From the NCBI RefSeq assembly GCF_037042905.1, contig NC_087249.1:12777501-12841500 (forward strand): DNA of 64,000 nt, given 5' to 3'. This document shows, one piece after another, positions 19,598 to 31,009 of this stretch; position 1 is the stretch's first letter, and each line of letters opens with the position of its first letter. Source of the DNA: Lytechinus pictus. Lineage: Eukaryota > Echinodermata > Echinoidea > Temnopleuroida > Toxopneustidae. A program made the position numbers and the translations under genes. The notes beneath the pieces were generated by a model that was given only the letters and a program-made list of their open reading frames with translations, made no database searches and was not told the DNA's origin.

Positions 19598-19974
19598 CCC
19601 TACTATGTTTTACAAGCATACCATTCATTGTCATGTAGATAATCACATGATAACCAAAATATATTCTATTCCACAATAATATTATGGCATTGTTGATGAG
19701 TATGGCAAAATTCAAGTTTCTCGATATCTTATAAAGCTTGTCAATACACAGATACAAGAGAAAAAATGCAACAAATAAATTATCAGCATAAACGAAGACT
19801 CAGCTGCCTCTTCAAGTTATCAAAAAACAAAGAAAAAAAGCGATATCAGGACACATTTTCGTTTCATTGGCAAAATAAAAATAGAAACTGAACTGTCGAG
19901 ATGGTTATGTAGCATGGACATAAATACTTTTCATTGAATATATTACCATATATTCAAGCAATTGAGACGAGATT

Positions 19975-22900
19975 TTACAAATCTATTACACGATAGTCTG
20001 CTCTGAAGCCGCTACTAGTAACAGACCCATCCGTCTTCAGGGTTAGTTCCATCCTGTTACCGATTGACACCAAAGAAGCGGCTGGATACTCAGAACCACA
20101 CATCCTGGAGGAGAAGAAAATAAGAAAAAGCAAACACATTAGCATTTATGGATTGAAGGTATATGAATATTATCAAATATGACTACTATTTTCGAATACG
20201 ATAAAGTTCAATCGCAGTAATATATTAAGACGAAACATTATATTAAATGTGTTGTACACCAACAATTAAAAGAGATTAATCACAAAAGTTATCTATCGTC
20301 TCCCTTTTGATCACTATCACGAGATTTGATTATTATATCACTTAAGTTTAATAATGAAGAATAGTAAGCAGCACATGATATGTCCTGTTAAGCCCTTAAT
20401 GTAATAAAGTCAGATTTTTCTCTCAATTTTGATTTTGATTTGATTTCTTTTTATCTTTAAGTTAAATGAATTTCATTATGTGTGACCAATTACTCAAAAG
20501 ACATTCACTCTTCGAAAAACGTTTGCGAGTGAAGTCACAACTTTTATCACTATCCCACTTTTTGGAAAAACCTGCTTCAACACATTTATGTCGATCTTCA
20601 GAAATCTTCTTATTTGCTTTTTAACTCTCCATTCGTCTTGGGCACCCTCGTGGTTTAGCAGTTTGGCGGGATTATCAAATTCATTTTAGCTTTGAAACTA
20701 CGTTCTAAATGTTATGCAAGTTTCATATTTGTGGATTGCTCGATGATAAAGTAGTGGGCAAACTTACTTCATTGGAACTTTGACACCATCTCCGAGATCG
20801 ATCTCCAGTGCGTCCCATCGGCAGGTACTCTGATCCTCCAGCGAGAAGTCTGCGAATGTCAGCTCAACCCGACGATCAGCCTCCACTTCGATCACGTAGA
20901 CACATCGTAGGTTATTATCGTAATCATTAGGATAGTTTGGTGATGCTAATGAACCTTGGTTGTCATCAAAGCTTCCTCCACATGTTCCGACTACAGGAGG
21001 ATTAGTAGTTGTTTCAGTGGTGGTAGTTGGTGCCTCAGTCGTAGAGACACCCTGGATGACGTAAGTAGCTTTGAAACCACGCCCAGTGATGCTGTAATCA
21101 GATGTGAAAGAAACCAACATCTGGTTGCTACTAGAGATCTGGACAGGGGGTAAGGTGCTACCACAGAACTTCTCTCCGATGGCGTTGATATCGTCTTTGC
21201 GGACCTCGACGGAGTCGTAGCGACAGAGGTTCTCGTTTTCGATGTCCATGTCGACGAATGTCAGTTCAATCGTACTTCCTGCAACTCCCTGTTTAAATTA
21301 TAAGTTAAAAGAAAGAAAATGGTAATAAAATTGCATCGTTAGCATTTTTTAATAATATTTTTTTCTACCATAATATATATTTCTTCTTTAGAATGATCAA
21401 TAATTTCCTTTATGGTGATTCGTAAGGTTTGTCATTATTTGGAAAACATCTTTTACAGTATGAATCATTATAGAAGTAGAATCATAGGCGACGGAAGCCG
21501 GGGGGGGGGGGCGACGTGTCCCCCCTAAATTTTAGGTAGGGGGGGGGCGATCCCCCCTAAATTTTTTGTTGGTAACTTTTTTTTTTTTTTGCTTGTAATT
21601 TTTTTTCCTGCGTCCCCTTATAATTTGTGGTTGATAACCTTTTTTTTTTGCTTGTCAAAAAATTGTGTGGTGGTCCCCCCTAAAACTTTTGGCTTCCGCC
21701 GCCAATGAGTATAATGCCACATTGTCTTTATTGATTTCAATCTAAATTAAATCATTATGAGGATATAAAGTCTCACCTCAATAAGGTACATGCATTCCTG
21801 GTCGTTGTCATAGTTACTGGGGTAGTTTGGTGACGTAATCTCTCCCTGTGTGTCCGTCAATCTTTGGTAACATGGTGGTGTAGTGGTAGGTCCACTTCCG
21901 TCCTGACACAAGTCACCGCTGTAACCTGGAGGACATACACAGATACAGTTAGTATCATGGTATCCTCCGTTCTGACATTGCTCAGAGCCCGAACATTCAT
22001 TGTCGCACTCGTAGATGAGGTTGGCTAGGGTGATGTCGGCGTTACTAAGACCAGCTCGGTTACCAAGGAGATGCATCTGAAGAGGATCGATGGTTGTGAT
22101 GGTTGGTTGACCATTGCTTGAGAATCCCTTCAGGAGAAAGAAAATGAAATCAAAATGTTATCAATGTGATCAAGATTAATCACAAAATTTAAAAACCTCT
22201 GATATAATCAAGGATTTATACATGTAATATAAGCGCTAATATTCCAATAAGGGCCGGTGAGAATGTCTCCTCATGGTTGAAAAAAAAATGGTACAACGCC
22301 AACGATAATCGTTTTGAATTTTTTAACAAATTGATTTTAGCTAAGTTTATCTGTATTTTCTTAAATGAAATTGTACATATTTCACTTAAAACGTTCACAT
22401 TTGTTTAGCGGAAGGGCCAAAAGTGATATAATGCTTAATAATGATATAATGTTTTCTTACATGTGATCCGTAGTGCATGACGGAGCCGACGTCGTACTCG
22501 ACGTTGCGTGTCGTCACATAATTCCAGTCATACTTTTCGAAGTTGTCTTCCAAGCCAGATTGGATGTTTTCAAAGTGGACATTGATGTAATCGTCTCTGT
22601 CTGGTCGAGATTGTTCGTGATGGAACCCGATGGCGTGTCCGATCTCGTGAGCGACAATACCAAGCTGTTAATAGAAAGAACAAGTGAAGCTTTCACTTAG
22701 AGACGTTGCGACAAAAACATTGATTAACAGACTTTAAACAATGAAAACTTGCCTTTTGTTTGACTCGAGGGTCCCGTGTTTGAAAGATTTTACCTGAACA
22801 AAATTGACTTCTCTCCACCCAATACTAATCTGTTTCTTTATATCTCCATTCGCAATCGGTTTTCCCGTTTGAGTTTTCGCAACACTACGTAGACGATTTG

Positions 22901-24458
22901 TGGAACTTTAGAATCTATTGTCAACAGCCCTTCATGACAAAGCAGCTAGCCTTTGTCGAAAATCGGTGAATAAAATCAGCAGTGTCGTCTTGGACTGTGG
23001 ACCAACAACAAATTTTGCCCTTATTCGTCACCTCTAAATCTTAAGACAATCGACTGCCCCGAATCGACAGTTTTCGACAATGACCTCTAATCTGTTCGCT
23101 GTAATTTTGACGGGCATTTTCAATAGATTCTCAACGTTCCAGAAAGTGTCTGCGTAGTAGTCGCGAAAGATCGCGAGTGTGCCATATCGACCATTATCAT
23201 CAAATGATTGATATGTTAGAAAATCATCTAAAATGAGAAGGAAAAGATGTAGGAATAAAAGGTAAACTTACGTATTCACATCCTGATCCGATGGATATCT
23301 GTTGTTCGCCATTAAAGACCCTTCCGACAAAGGACCAGCAACCACCACCCTTGATGAATGAAAGATAAGTGTTATGGCCTAGGTCACTGGCATGTGAGGA
23401 AGTTCGTGGTTCGAATCTCAAACATGTATGCTGTTCCCAGTGGTCCATGGCTGCACGAATCACCTGGCTATCACCACCTAGTGAATCAAGGGGAAAAAAA
23501 AATATATATATATATGGCAATTTCATAATGATATACCATCAAAGTAATTTGAAGAGTGATTTGAAGTTAATTGAACACCCTTCTTGCCCTTTTGAACAGT
23601 AATCAAAATTCCTTCATCAAACTGATTATTTGATGGTATATTTCTTTTGTAATCTGAAAGTACTTCATTCTATTCAAGTTCTATGCATGATTTTTGCTCA
23701 GTAGACCTATCAATTAATCTATTTGAAGCTGGTTGAGGTATGATAGAAACATAAGATTGACAATTCTTACTTGAAGATGGCGAGATTTCATAAGGAACGA
23801 TGTTTAAGGTCCAACGAGCATTCTCATTGATGACAGCTTTTCTCTTCTTACGACCAGCCTTCTGATCATCGATGGCCTCTTCGATTTGTCTCAGTTGATC
23901 TACTGTTAACATCATATCTCCTTGAAAGGCTCCAGGAGTCGGATCCTCATCGATGGGTTCATCAAAAAGGTGTTGTGCGACACCGTCTAGTGGTTTCTTG
24001 AGTGGAGGTGCCTCCTGTTGTTTAAAAAAGTAACGAAGAGTTAGAATCCTGGTAATTCTAACCAATAAATGCTGCAGTGTTTATTAACATGTCTCTAAAT
24101 ATTTGAAAATGTAAATACTTATGTGTCGTGAAAAGAGACAAAGTGTCTTGAGCAATATTGGGAAGAACGTGGAGAAAATCAGAAAATCATTGCCTTTGTT
24201 TCCTAAAGCAAAACATAGCGGTACAAACAAAAAATAAGGAAAAATATTGACTGCATGTCTTTACAGGCTTTGCAGGCTTATTAAACTTAAAATTATATAT
24301 ATTTAGAATAATTATTTAGAAATATTTCTTACCGTTGGTATCTCTTTCTCTTCCTTGGCATTCCTAGTCATTCTGTTCAGAAGGTTATCAGTGAGTGGCA
24401 ACCCAAGAAGTCCTGGGATTAGTAGGGCTATGAACGATAGTACGAGTGCAGTTTTCAT
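19975..24458 (-). CDS. Astacin gene A: BP10/SpAN-type metalloprotease, astacin-EGF-CUB-CUB
   Basis: Seven exons on the minus strand: 24458-24333, 24014-23771, 23477-23272, 22664-22461, 22127-21777, 21288-20768 and 20104-19975. They total 1782 nt (593 residues) with consistent AG/GT borders. Residues 1-20 form a signal peptide ([19 protein letters not shown]). The propeptide holds the FQGD aspartate switch (72-75) and a basic RKKRK cleavage site (97-101). The astacin domain has the zinc site [19 protein letters not shown] with ligands H198, H202 and H208, catalytic E199, and a Met-turn SVMHY near 253-257. An EGF module and two CUB domains follow, joined by a Thr-rich linker. Related enzymes are secreted blastula proteases close to tolloid/BMP1; the substrate here is unknown. 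Exons 2-6 are very close to gene C, but exon 1 is unrelated to B or C. Confidence 0.95.
21487..21703. mobile_element. MITE in gene A intron 5
   Basis: The ends GGCGACGGAAGCC and GGCTTCCGCCGCC are inverted, each followed inward by G- or C-rich sequence and CCCCCCTAAA(T/A) motifs. It makes gene A intron 5 (488 bp) longer than the corresponding gene C intron (298 bp), which lacks it. Confidence 0.8.
22876..23167. mobile_element. MITE with TCGC..ACTACG(T/C)AGAC ends in gene A intron 3
   Basis: The left end TCGCAACACTACGTAGACGA and right end GTCTGCGTAGTAGTCGCGA are inverted, and the arms continue through TAGAATCTATTGTCAAC / ATAGATTCTCAACG. A longer relative occupies 41125-41618 in gene B intron 6. 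Confidence 0.8.
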
Positions 24459-24659
24459 GATGGCTGGTTGTTCTCTATCAGGTGTTCTTCAGACTTCTTT
24501 CTTCGTTATTGTCTTCTTCTTCTTCTTCTTGTGAGTTGGTAAAATGAAAGTTTCTTCCGCTTCTTGCAGTTCTCTTTCTCGATCTTCTTTTTGATGTTGT
24601 CTTGATGTCGTCTTCTAGCGCTCTAGGAGCAATCTGAAGAAGTCGCCTCTGAGCTGCCA

Positions 24660-24667
24660 TATTTATA
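24660..24667 (-). promoter_or_regulatory. TATA box of astacin gene A
   Basis: TATAAATA on the minus strand, 209 bp upstream of the ATG. It implies a leader of about 175 nt. The region between contains no other good TATA. Confidence 0.75.
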
Positions 24668-24751
24668 CTTTCGTCAAGACACACTTCTCTGCTATCTGCA
24701 ATGGAGTGACGTATTTCTGGACAAAGTAAGATATACGTATGCCCATTCAGG

Positions 24752-24758
24752 CTATTGT
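24752..24758 (-). promoter_or_regulatory. Sox-type ACAATAG motif upstream of gene A
   Basis: ACAATAG on the minus strand ends 85 bp before the TATA box. SoxB1 is a known activator of the sea urchin SpAN promoter, and its binding core includes ACAAT. The same heptamer sits at almost the same distance in gene C. Function is inferred. Confidence 0.4.
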
Positions 24759-24769
24759 ATTCTTTTCAA

Positions 24770-25534
24770 AGTTGATTTACGTAAAGATGTGCGGGCGTCT
24801 TGTGATGTGCTTCAACGGTTTTGTGATGTCCCTCTGACCCCTTCACCCAGGTACCACGCACAACAAAAGGATTTACATCTCGGATGATCAATACTTCTAC
24901 TTTTGGTGTATTTCATTGGTGACGTCTTAATGTTATTGATTAGTTTGACGTATGGGGCATTCCTTATCTATAGGCCAACATCATACCATGTTGTCCTGAC
25001 AGAATGTCAAAAATATTTTCACTTCTTGATTTGTTATTAATATGTTGTTGGGTTCCAGATTTCTATAACAAGTTAAAGTTGGCAATATACGTAATTGATA
25101 AATTGAAAAAGAAAGGATAAACAACATCGTCGCTCGACGCATTTTATGGAATTATCTTCCTCTTTCATGTCTTGATTTTTATAGTTTGGTGCAAAAAAAA
25201 AAATGCTGCACTTTATTTAAAATCCATGCAATTTTCACCAAACTTTGCAAAGTTGTAAAAGAAGGTATACCTAAGAGGTGCAAACATGTGCTTGTTTTCA
25301 AACTATCGATCGATCAGCTCTCTTATTCATGTTCTTAGTGCAAATGTGCTTCTTAAAACACGCGCCAAAAGCTTTGGTATCTATGTGAGGAAAAATTCCA
25401 AACCACTCTACCATTTATTCAAACTCGGGGTCATATTCATCATACTTTGCAGCACAACAGAGAAAAGTATTTTGAAATTGTAGTGGAATAAAAGAATATG
25501 GTCCATATTATAATTCCAGTTTATTAGCTTCTTA
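24770..25534. other. Intergenic DNA upstream of gene A
   Basis: No gene, RNA or clear transposon is visible. This interval holds any distal control sequence of gene A, which is transcribed leftward from about 24.63 kb. Nothing further can be supported from sequence alone. Confidence 0.4.
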
Positions 25535-25645
25535 TTTTACATCCGAATTTGATGAAATTTTCAGCATTATGCTTGTTGGATATTTTTTTCTTTTTATTCA
25601 AATCAACTTTTTGTTGGGGCGTACTTGTCCTCAATGATATTAAAA
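25535..25645. mobile_element. Fragment of the CAAGTCCACCCCAAC MITE family (one arm)
   Basis: The segment ATCCGAATTTGATGAAATTT through TTCAGCATTATGCTTGTTGG to CAACTTTTTGTTGGGGCGTA matches the right arm of the fuller copies at 26094-26696, 27207-27755, 45390-45945 and 56246-56735. The partner arm is absent. Confidence 0.65.
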
Positions 25646-26093
25646 TTTATCCACTATGTCGTAGACGTGATAAAACTTAAAATATTCCATATTCCCTATT
25701 AATTTAGGAAGAAATTTATCCTCTTCTTCACTGGCGTACAGAATGATGAATGGGATTTGATGAATATGGTTCATACTACTACGGCCAAGACAAAAAAAAG
25801 TATAAAAAAGAAAGAAAATGAAAGAAAATCAGGTAAGCTATGATGTCATTTTCTCAATATCATGTCAACACCTATCACAAATTGGATTTTCATTTTAAAG
25901 TAAATAAGATCAGAGCTTTTGTTTGCTCGCTTTTGCTCTGAACTTTTGATAAATGTTTCCGTGCACGCCATGTGATGGCCCCTTACTTTTTGTTTAAGCG
26001 TTTGATTGAAAACACTTAACGCCCTACCCCCCCCCCGCATCAGGTCCCTGATCGTGGACACTACACCGGAAGTTGTAACACGTGTCTTCCTTT

Positions 26094-26696
26094 TAAAGGT
26101 CAAGTCCACTGAAGAAAAATGTTGATTTGAATCAATAGCGAAAATCAAACAAGAATAATGTTGAAAGTTTCTTAAAAATCGGATGTAAAATAAGAAAGTT
26201 ATGACATTTTAAAGTTTCACATATATTTCACAAAACAGTCATGTGCACAACTCAGTGATATGCAAATGAGAGTCAAAGATGTCCCTTACTCACTATTTCT
26301 TTTATTGTTTGAATAATACAATATTTTATTTTCACTGATTTGACAGTAAGGACCAACTTGACTGAGTCATAAAATGGTTAAACAATAGTAATTCTATATG
26401 TTCATGGCGAAATAAAACTTTGTTTCACAGGATAATGAGGAAAAAATTAGAATAATTCATATTTCATGCAATAAAATACAAACGAAATAGTAAGTGAGTG
26501 ATGTCATCAGTTCTCTCATTTGCATACCGACCGGGATGTGCATATAAATATATTGTGATATTAAGCGAAAATTTGAAATATCACAACTTTCTTATTGGGC
26601 CGATTTTGATGATGTTTTTGTTGTTATGCTTGTTGGATTTCAATCTTTTTTGTTAAAATCAACTTTTTGATAGGATGGACTTGTCCTTTAATGGAT
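26094..26696. mobile_element. MITE, AAAGGTCAAGTCCAC family, copy inside the composite element
   Basis: The ends AAAGGTCAAGTCCAC and GTGGACTT-like GATGGACTTGTCCTTTAA are inverted, and the arms match through the GATGTAAAATAAGAAAGTTA / CACAACTTTCTTATTGGGCC region. TTAA-like sequence is present at both edges. Confidence 0.75.
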
Positions 26697-27206
26697 CCAT
26701 GAAATCAAATTGATTAATTTATCACACAAACTTAGGTGTGATATCCAAATCCAAATATAATTCCGCGTATAAGATAATGCTTATTGATGCAGATACTTTT
26801 TAAGGGAGATAGTAAACGAAAGAGGTGAACGAAAATTGTGATACATTGAGAAACATAAAAAGAAAAAAAAAGGGAAGGGGAGGATAGAAGGAGAGAGAGA
26901 GATTTTAAAGGAAGGGGAAGAGATAGAAATGAGAGTTGAGGGAGAGAGTAAACGAAAGAGGTGAGCGAAAATTGTGATACATTGAGAAAGATAAAAGGAA
27001 TAGAAAGATGGAAAGAGTTATAGAGAGATGGACGAAAGGGAAATAGTGAAGAATGAAAGGTGGGGAGGGAAAAGAGAGAGGGGGAGAAAGAGGGGGGAGG
27101 GGTGGATGGATAATATTGGGAGCTAGCCTGTAGTCGGAAGGGAGAGTTAAAGGTGTGAGAGGGAGCTCTGGAAAAAGGGTGAGTTGAGTAACACAACGTT
27201 GCACTC

Positions 27207-27755
27207 TTAAAGGTCAAGTCCACCCCAACGAAAAATCATTTGAACAAAAAAAAAAAAAGAGAAAAATCAAGCAAGCATGAAAATTTCATCGGAATCGGGT
27301 GTAAAACAAGAAAGTTATGGCATTTTTAAATTTCGCTTATTTTTCACAACTCAGTGATATGCAAAGGAGTATTTCCTTTTTTTTATTGTTTCCATAATAC
27401 AATATTTCAATTTTTACAGATTTGAGAATAAGGACTCTCTTGTTTAATCTAAAAATGTTAAAACAATGATAATTACACATGTTCATGGCGGAATAAAACT
27501 TCGTTTCATATGACAATGAGGAGAAACTTAGAATATTTCATATTCCATGTAATGAAATACAAAAAAATAGTAATTTTCATCATCATTCTCCTGATTTGCA
27601 TACCGACCAGCATGTGAATATAACTATTCTGTAAAATAAAAATGTAATACCTTTTTTTTCATCCGATTTTTACGAAATTTTTAGTGTTATGCTTGTTTAT
27701 CTTTTTTTATTTATTCAAATCAACATTTTTCGGGTGGACTTGACCTTTTACAACT
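27207..27755. mobile_element. MITE, AAAGGTCAAGTCCAC family, second copy inside the composite element
   Basis: The left end TTAAAGGTCAAGTCCACCCC and right end GGGTGGACTTGACCTTT are inverted. The interior matches the 26094-26696 copy but is diverged, so they are separate family members and not one duplicated block. Confidence 0.75.
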
Positions 27756-28299
27756 TTCGGTGTGGTGTCCACGATCAGGGGCCGGGTGCGCGCGGGGCCG
27801 GGGGGGGGGGTTGAGGATTTAGAGTGCTTTCAATCAAACGCTTAGACAAAAATGAGGGGCACCACATGGCGTGCACGAAAACATTTCTCAAAAGTTCCGA
27901 TAAAGCAAAAGCGAGCCAACAAAAGCTTTGATCTTAGTTTAAAATGAAAATCCAATTTATGATAGGTGTTGACGAAAAAAGTTCACCCATATTTTTCCCG
28001 ATCGGCCGTGGTTTTTGTTTCCTTGAATGGGTGGTCCTAACAGTCTTATAAAAAAATACTAATCTCATAAGTCGAAAGGCCCGGTCTCACTGCACTTACG
28101 AATACATAGCGGATGTAAAACGTTATAAAATCTTGCCATCCGTTGGAAAACGCTATGCATCCGTTGTGTAATCATTGCATACGTGTTACATACGCTCTAT
28201 ATCCATCGAGCCTCCGTCCGGATGAACTTTCAGCCGGTAAAAATCATCAACATAATACGAGAATTACGAGCAACAAACGTTCTATGTCCGTTATCATCA

Positions 28300-28400
28300 G
28301 GGGCGTAGCTACGGGGGAGGGGCGGGGGCACGTGCCCCCCAGAAAAAAATATTCTGCCGGACAAAGAAAATTGGTAGGGCCTAAGTTACAGCATCATTTA
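28300..28400. repeat. GGGGGCACGTGCCCC-type element end
   Basis: GGGGCGTAGCTACGGGGGAG followed by GGGGGCACGTGCCCCCC. The same core recurs at 18180-18205 and 53965-53995 and marks the end of a dispersed, non-coding repeat. Confidence 0.55.
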
Positions 28401-28503
28401 CATTTCATTCTTAAGTGTTATACATATTTTTCTGACAATGAGAGCACAGATTTAAAACGGGGGAAATCATAAAAATCACTATGCCTATATGTTTTTCACA
28501 CAC

Positions 28504-28793
28504 AGGTGGATCCAGGGGGGTCCGAGGGGCCCGGTCCCCTCTATTGGCGGAGAAAAAAAAGGGGGAAGAAAGAAAAAAGAAAAAGAAGGGGAAAGAGAGG
28601 AGGAAAAAAGAAGAGGAAAATAAGAGGAAGAAGACGAGTGAATGATTAAATAAGGTGAGGGGGAAGACTCATACTTTCACAGGGGGGGGGGCGGGCAAAC
28701 TTGGGTAAAAACGGTACATTACAAATTTTGATGTGGCTCTCGAAAGGGGGCACGGGCCGGCAGTGCCCCCTTGGATCCGCCACTTATTTATAT
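28504..28793. mobile_element. MITE with GTGGATCCAGGGGG ends
   Basis: The left end AGGTGGATCCAGGGGGGTCC and right end GCCCCCTTGGATCCGCCAC are inverted; the interior is purine-rich and non-coding. A lone similar end, TGGTGGATCCAGGGGGAGCC, is at about 29224. Confidence 0.65.
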
Positions 28794-28845
28794 ATTATCT
28801 GTAACTAGAGTCCTGATGCAAAAACGCTGTGAAATTATGCGTTGC

Positions 28846-28997
28846 GACGTGTGACGTTATGCGTTAGAAAACTTACGACATTATGCGTTGACTGCGACAT
28901 TAGTATTATGCGTTGGAAGCTCTTGGCATAATGTCGCAATCTGTGACATTATGCGTTGGTGTGACATTATGGGTTGCTGCGACATTATCGGTTGTAA
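28846..28997. repeat. GACATTATGCGTTG repeat cluster
   Basis: About eight copies of a 14-16-bp motif close to GACATTATGCGTTG are spaced irregularly, one of them inverted (GGCATAATGTCGCA). It resembles subterminal repeats of a transposon, as at 18078-18177, with a different motif. Confidence 0.7.
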
Positions 28998-28999
28998 CA

Positions 29000-30788
29000 A
29001 CCCCATAGTTTATTTAAAGAATTATTCTACCCTATATTTTGAATCCACCTTAAACATACTCATTGAAAACATTTTTTGAATGTGTTTGCCAACAATTTTC
29101 TTTCTTAAAAAAATATCCACCCCTTTCAAAGAGGACACAGTGGCGTACTTGACAGTGATGTAAGGAACATAAGCCATCGAGATATTACTCTTTCATCTGT
29201 TTTTTAACCTTGTTTACATGCATTGGTGGATCCAGGGGGAGCCGGCCCTTGCTCTACTAAAAACTAAATTTAAAAAAATATATAAAAGATGAAAATTGAC
29301 ATCCCTGCCCCACCCCCTTTGTCAAAGAAATATTGATTCAAACTTTTTGATTCACTCGTAGGCCTACATAATTTTTGCCTGGTAGCATATCGTGCATTTA
29401 AAAATTACATGTAAGAGAGATAATAACGTTTGTAAACAAAGTAAATTATATCAATTTTGTATAACTGTTTTTCATTATCATTGTGACATTTATAGTTCCT
29501 TGAACATTTTCGCTTGATTTACCTTAGACCATGCTCATCGGGGGGGGGGGGGGGGGGGGGGCTGTTGTCGTTATGCCCTACAACATCACAGACACTGACC
29601 TCAAAATACTAAGGTTCCCAATAACTATACACATGAACAGAGTTACGGCGTTTACAAAAAAAAGCTGTTAATGTTACAGAGTGAAATTAAACCTTCACAA
29701 TTGGGATATATAATTGAGATCATTTTCTCATGAGACGATTTAAACTATTATCTTTTATGACTTCCCGCCATTAAAAGAAGACAAAAAATGTATTCTACGA
29801 AAAAATCTACGGCACCCAGGCAACAAACAAACATTCGAAGTTATATAAGATCGGTATTTTATAAACATTTTTCTTTTTACTGATGTGTCTACTTAATACT
29901 GATCATGTCCATAACAGTTTGAAGTTTAAAAAAAACAAAGCATTTATCTTCTTCAGACGCACAGTCTGATCAACGGTTATCATGACTGGACAATAGTTTG
30001 TCTACGTCACAACACGGTCCTTTCAAGTATATGTTTGTTGTTGTTGTTTTTGTTACTATGTTTGCTCTGAGTCACAGTTCATGTTGACCAATTAGGATCT
30101 GAACCGAATGTCTTTAGAGAAAACGCGCGGTTTACAAAGACGTCAGTTTTGACAGAGTAACTAATTTTAATCCCATTCATAGTCCTAATCCTAATCCACC
30201 CAAGAATTGGTTCCGTTCGGACTGATCATGTAGGTCAATACACATTCATACGTCAGTGGGAAGATAAAGGGTTTTTGTACCCAGAGCATAACCCATTCAC
30301 GCGAGTCAGAAGTCAACGGACTCATGATCTGTTAGATAACTTAATAATTCACAGTCATAATTCCATAATCAATCCCATATATATACGTTTAGATTTCTCT
30401 CAGGTATTAGCATTCCATTTAATTTCGTTAATTTTCAGCAATTACAACAATTTTAATCATTTTCTGCAGTACAACTTGGCATACAAGTTACGATAAACAT
30501 ATATTTGAAAATGAACATACACAGTGAAAATGCTGTTTATTTTGTTTTATACAACTTTGTTTACTATAATGAACATTACAGCAGTTATTTAAACAGTTTA
30601 AATGAGTGTTTAAATCTTAACCAACAACGTTTGATTTTCAATATTTAATTTTCAATAATTTAAGCATTCTTGTTTAAACTGGAAACAACTCCTGTACGGT
30701 CCGTATATAGGAAACAGTGTTGTATATAAAATTTTAAACATCGTTTTTACCATGTAGACAATAAAATAGTTCTGCAATGGGTTGGTAA
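29000..30788. other. Intergenic DNA between genes A and B
   Basis: AT-rich sequence with a G homopolymer at about 29540-29562. No coding exon or RNA is visible. The open frame at 30275-30496 shows no recognisable domain. Confidence 0.4.
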
Positions 30789-30950
30789 TACCTTGGTCAC
30801 ATTTGCTCTACGGCGGCCGTACGGCGAGTTGAAAACAGCCGTTTTAACATTTTTTGCACCAACTACACATAGGTGGTTTGAATTAAAATTAATAAGACGG
30901 CTGTTTTTGACTCGCCGTACGGCCGCCGTAGAGCAAATGTGACCAAGGTA
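30789..30950. mobile_element. Young 162-bp MITE with near-perfect arms
   Basis: Arms of about 45 bp (TACCTTGGTCACATTTGCTC, TACGGCGGCCGTACGGCGAG) match almost perfectly in inversion (CTCGCCGTACGGCCGCCGTA, GAGCAAATGTGACCAAGGTA). TA dinucleotides at both ends suggest TA target use. High arm identity suggests recent activity. Confidence 0.85.
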
Positions 30951-31009
30951 TAAAAGATGAGAATGATATCAAAGTGTCCTGTTGAAAAAACATAGTCAGG
31001 CCCGCCGGA

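Larger units (their letters stand above)
25864..27973. mobile_element. Composite 2.1-kb inverted-repeat element
   Basis: The left arm (from GTCAACACCTATCACAAATT through GTGCACGCCATGTGATGGCC to TGATCGTGGACACTACACCG) is repeated in inverted orientation on the right (CGGTGTGGTGTCCACGATCA through GGCACCACATGGCGTGCACG to ATAGGTGTTGAC), about 230 bp each. Between them lie two MITE copies (26094-26696, 27207-27755) and a purine-rich block (about 26860-27120). No transposase is recognisable. It may be a foldback element or nested insertions. Confidence 0.75.

Noticed and set aside
20956-21153. Antisense open frame within gene A exon 6
   Set aside because: Shadow of the conserved coding exon; the same antisense frame appears opposite gene C exon 6.
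24478-24684. 68-codon frame beginning MCLDESINMAAQ as a gene
   Set aside because: It spans the TATA box and 5' leader of gene A, so most of it is promoter or UTR.
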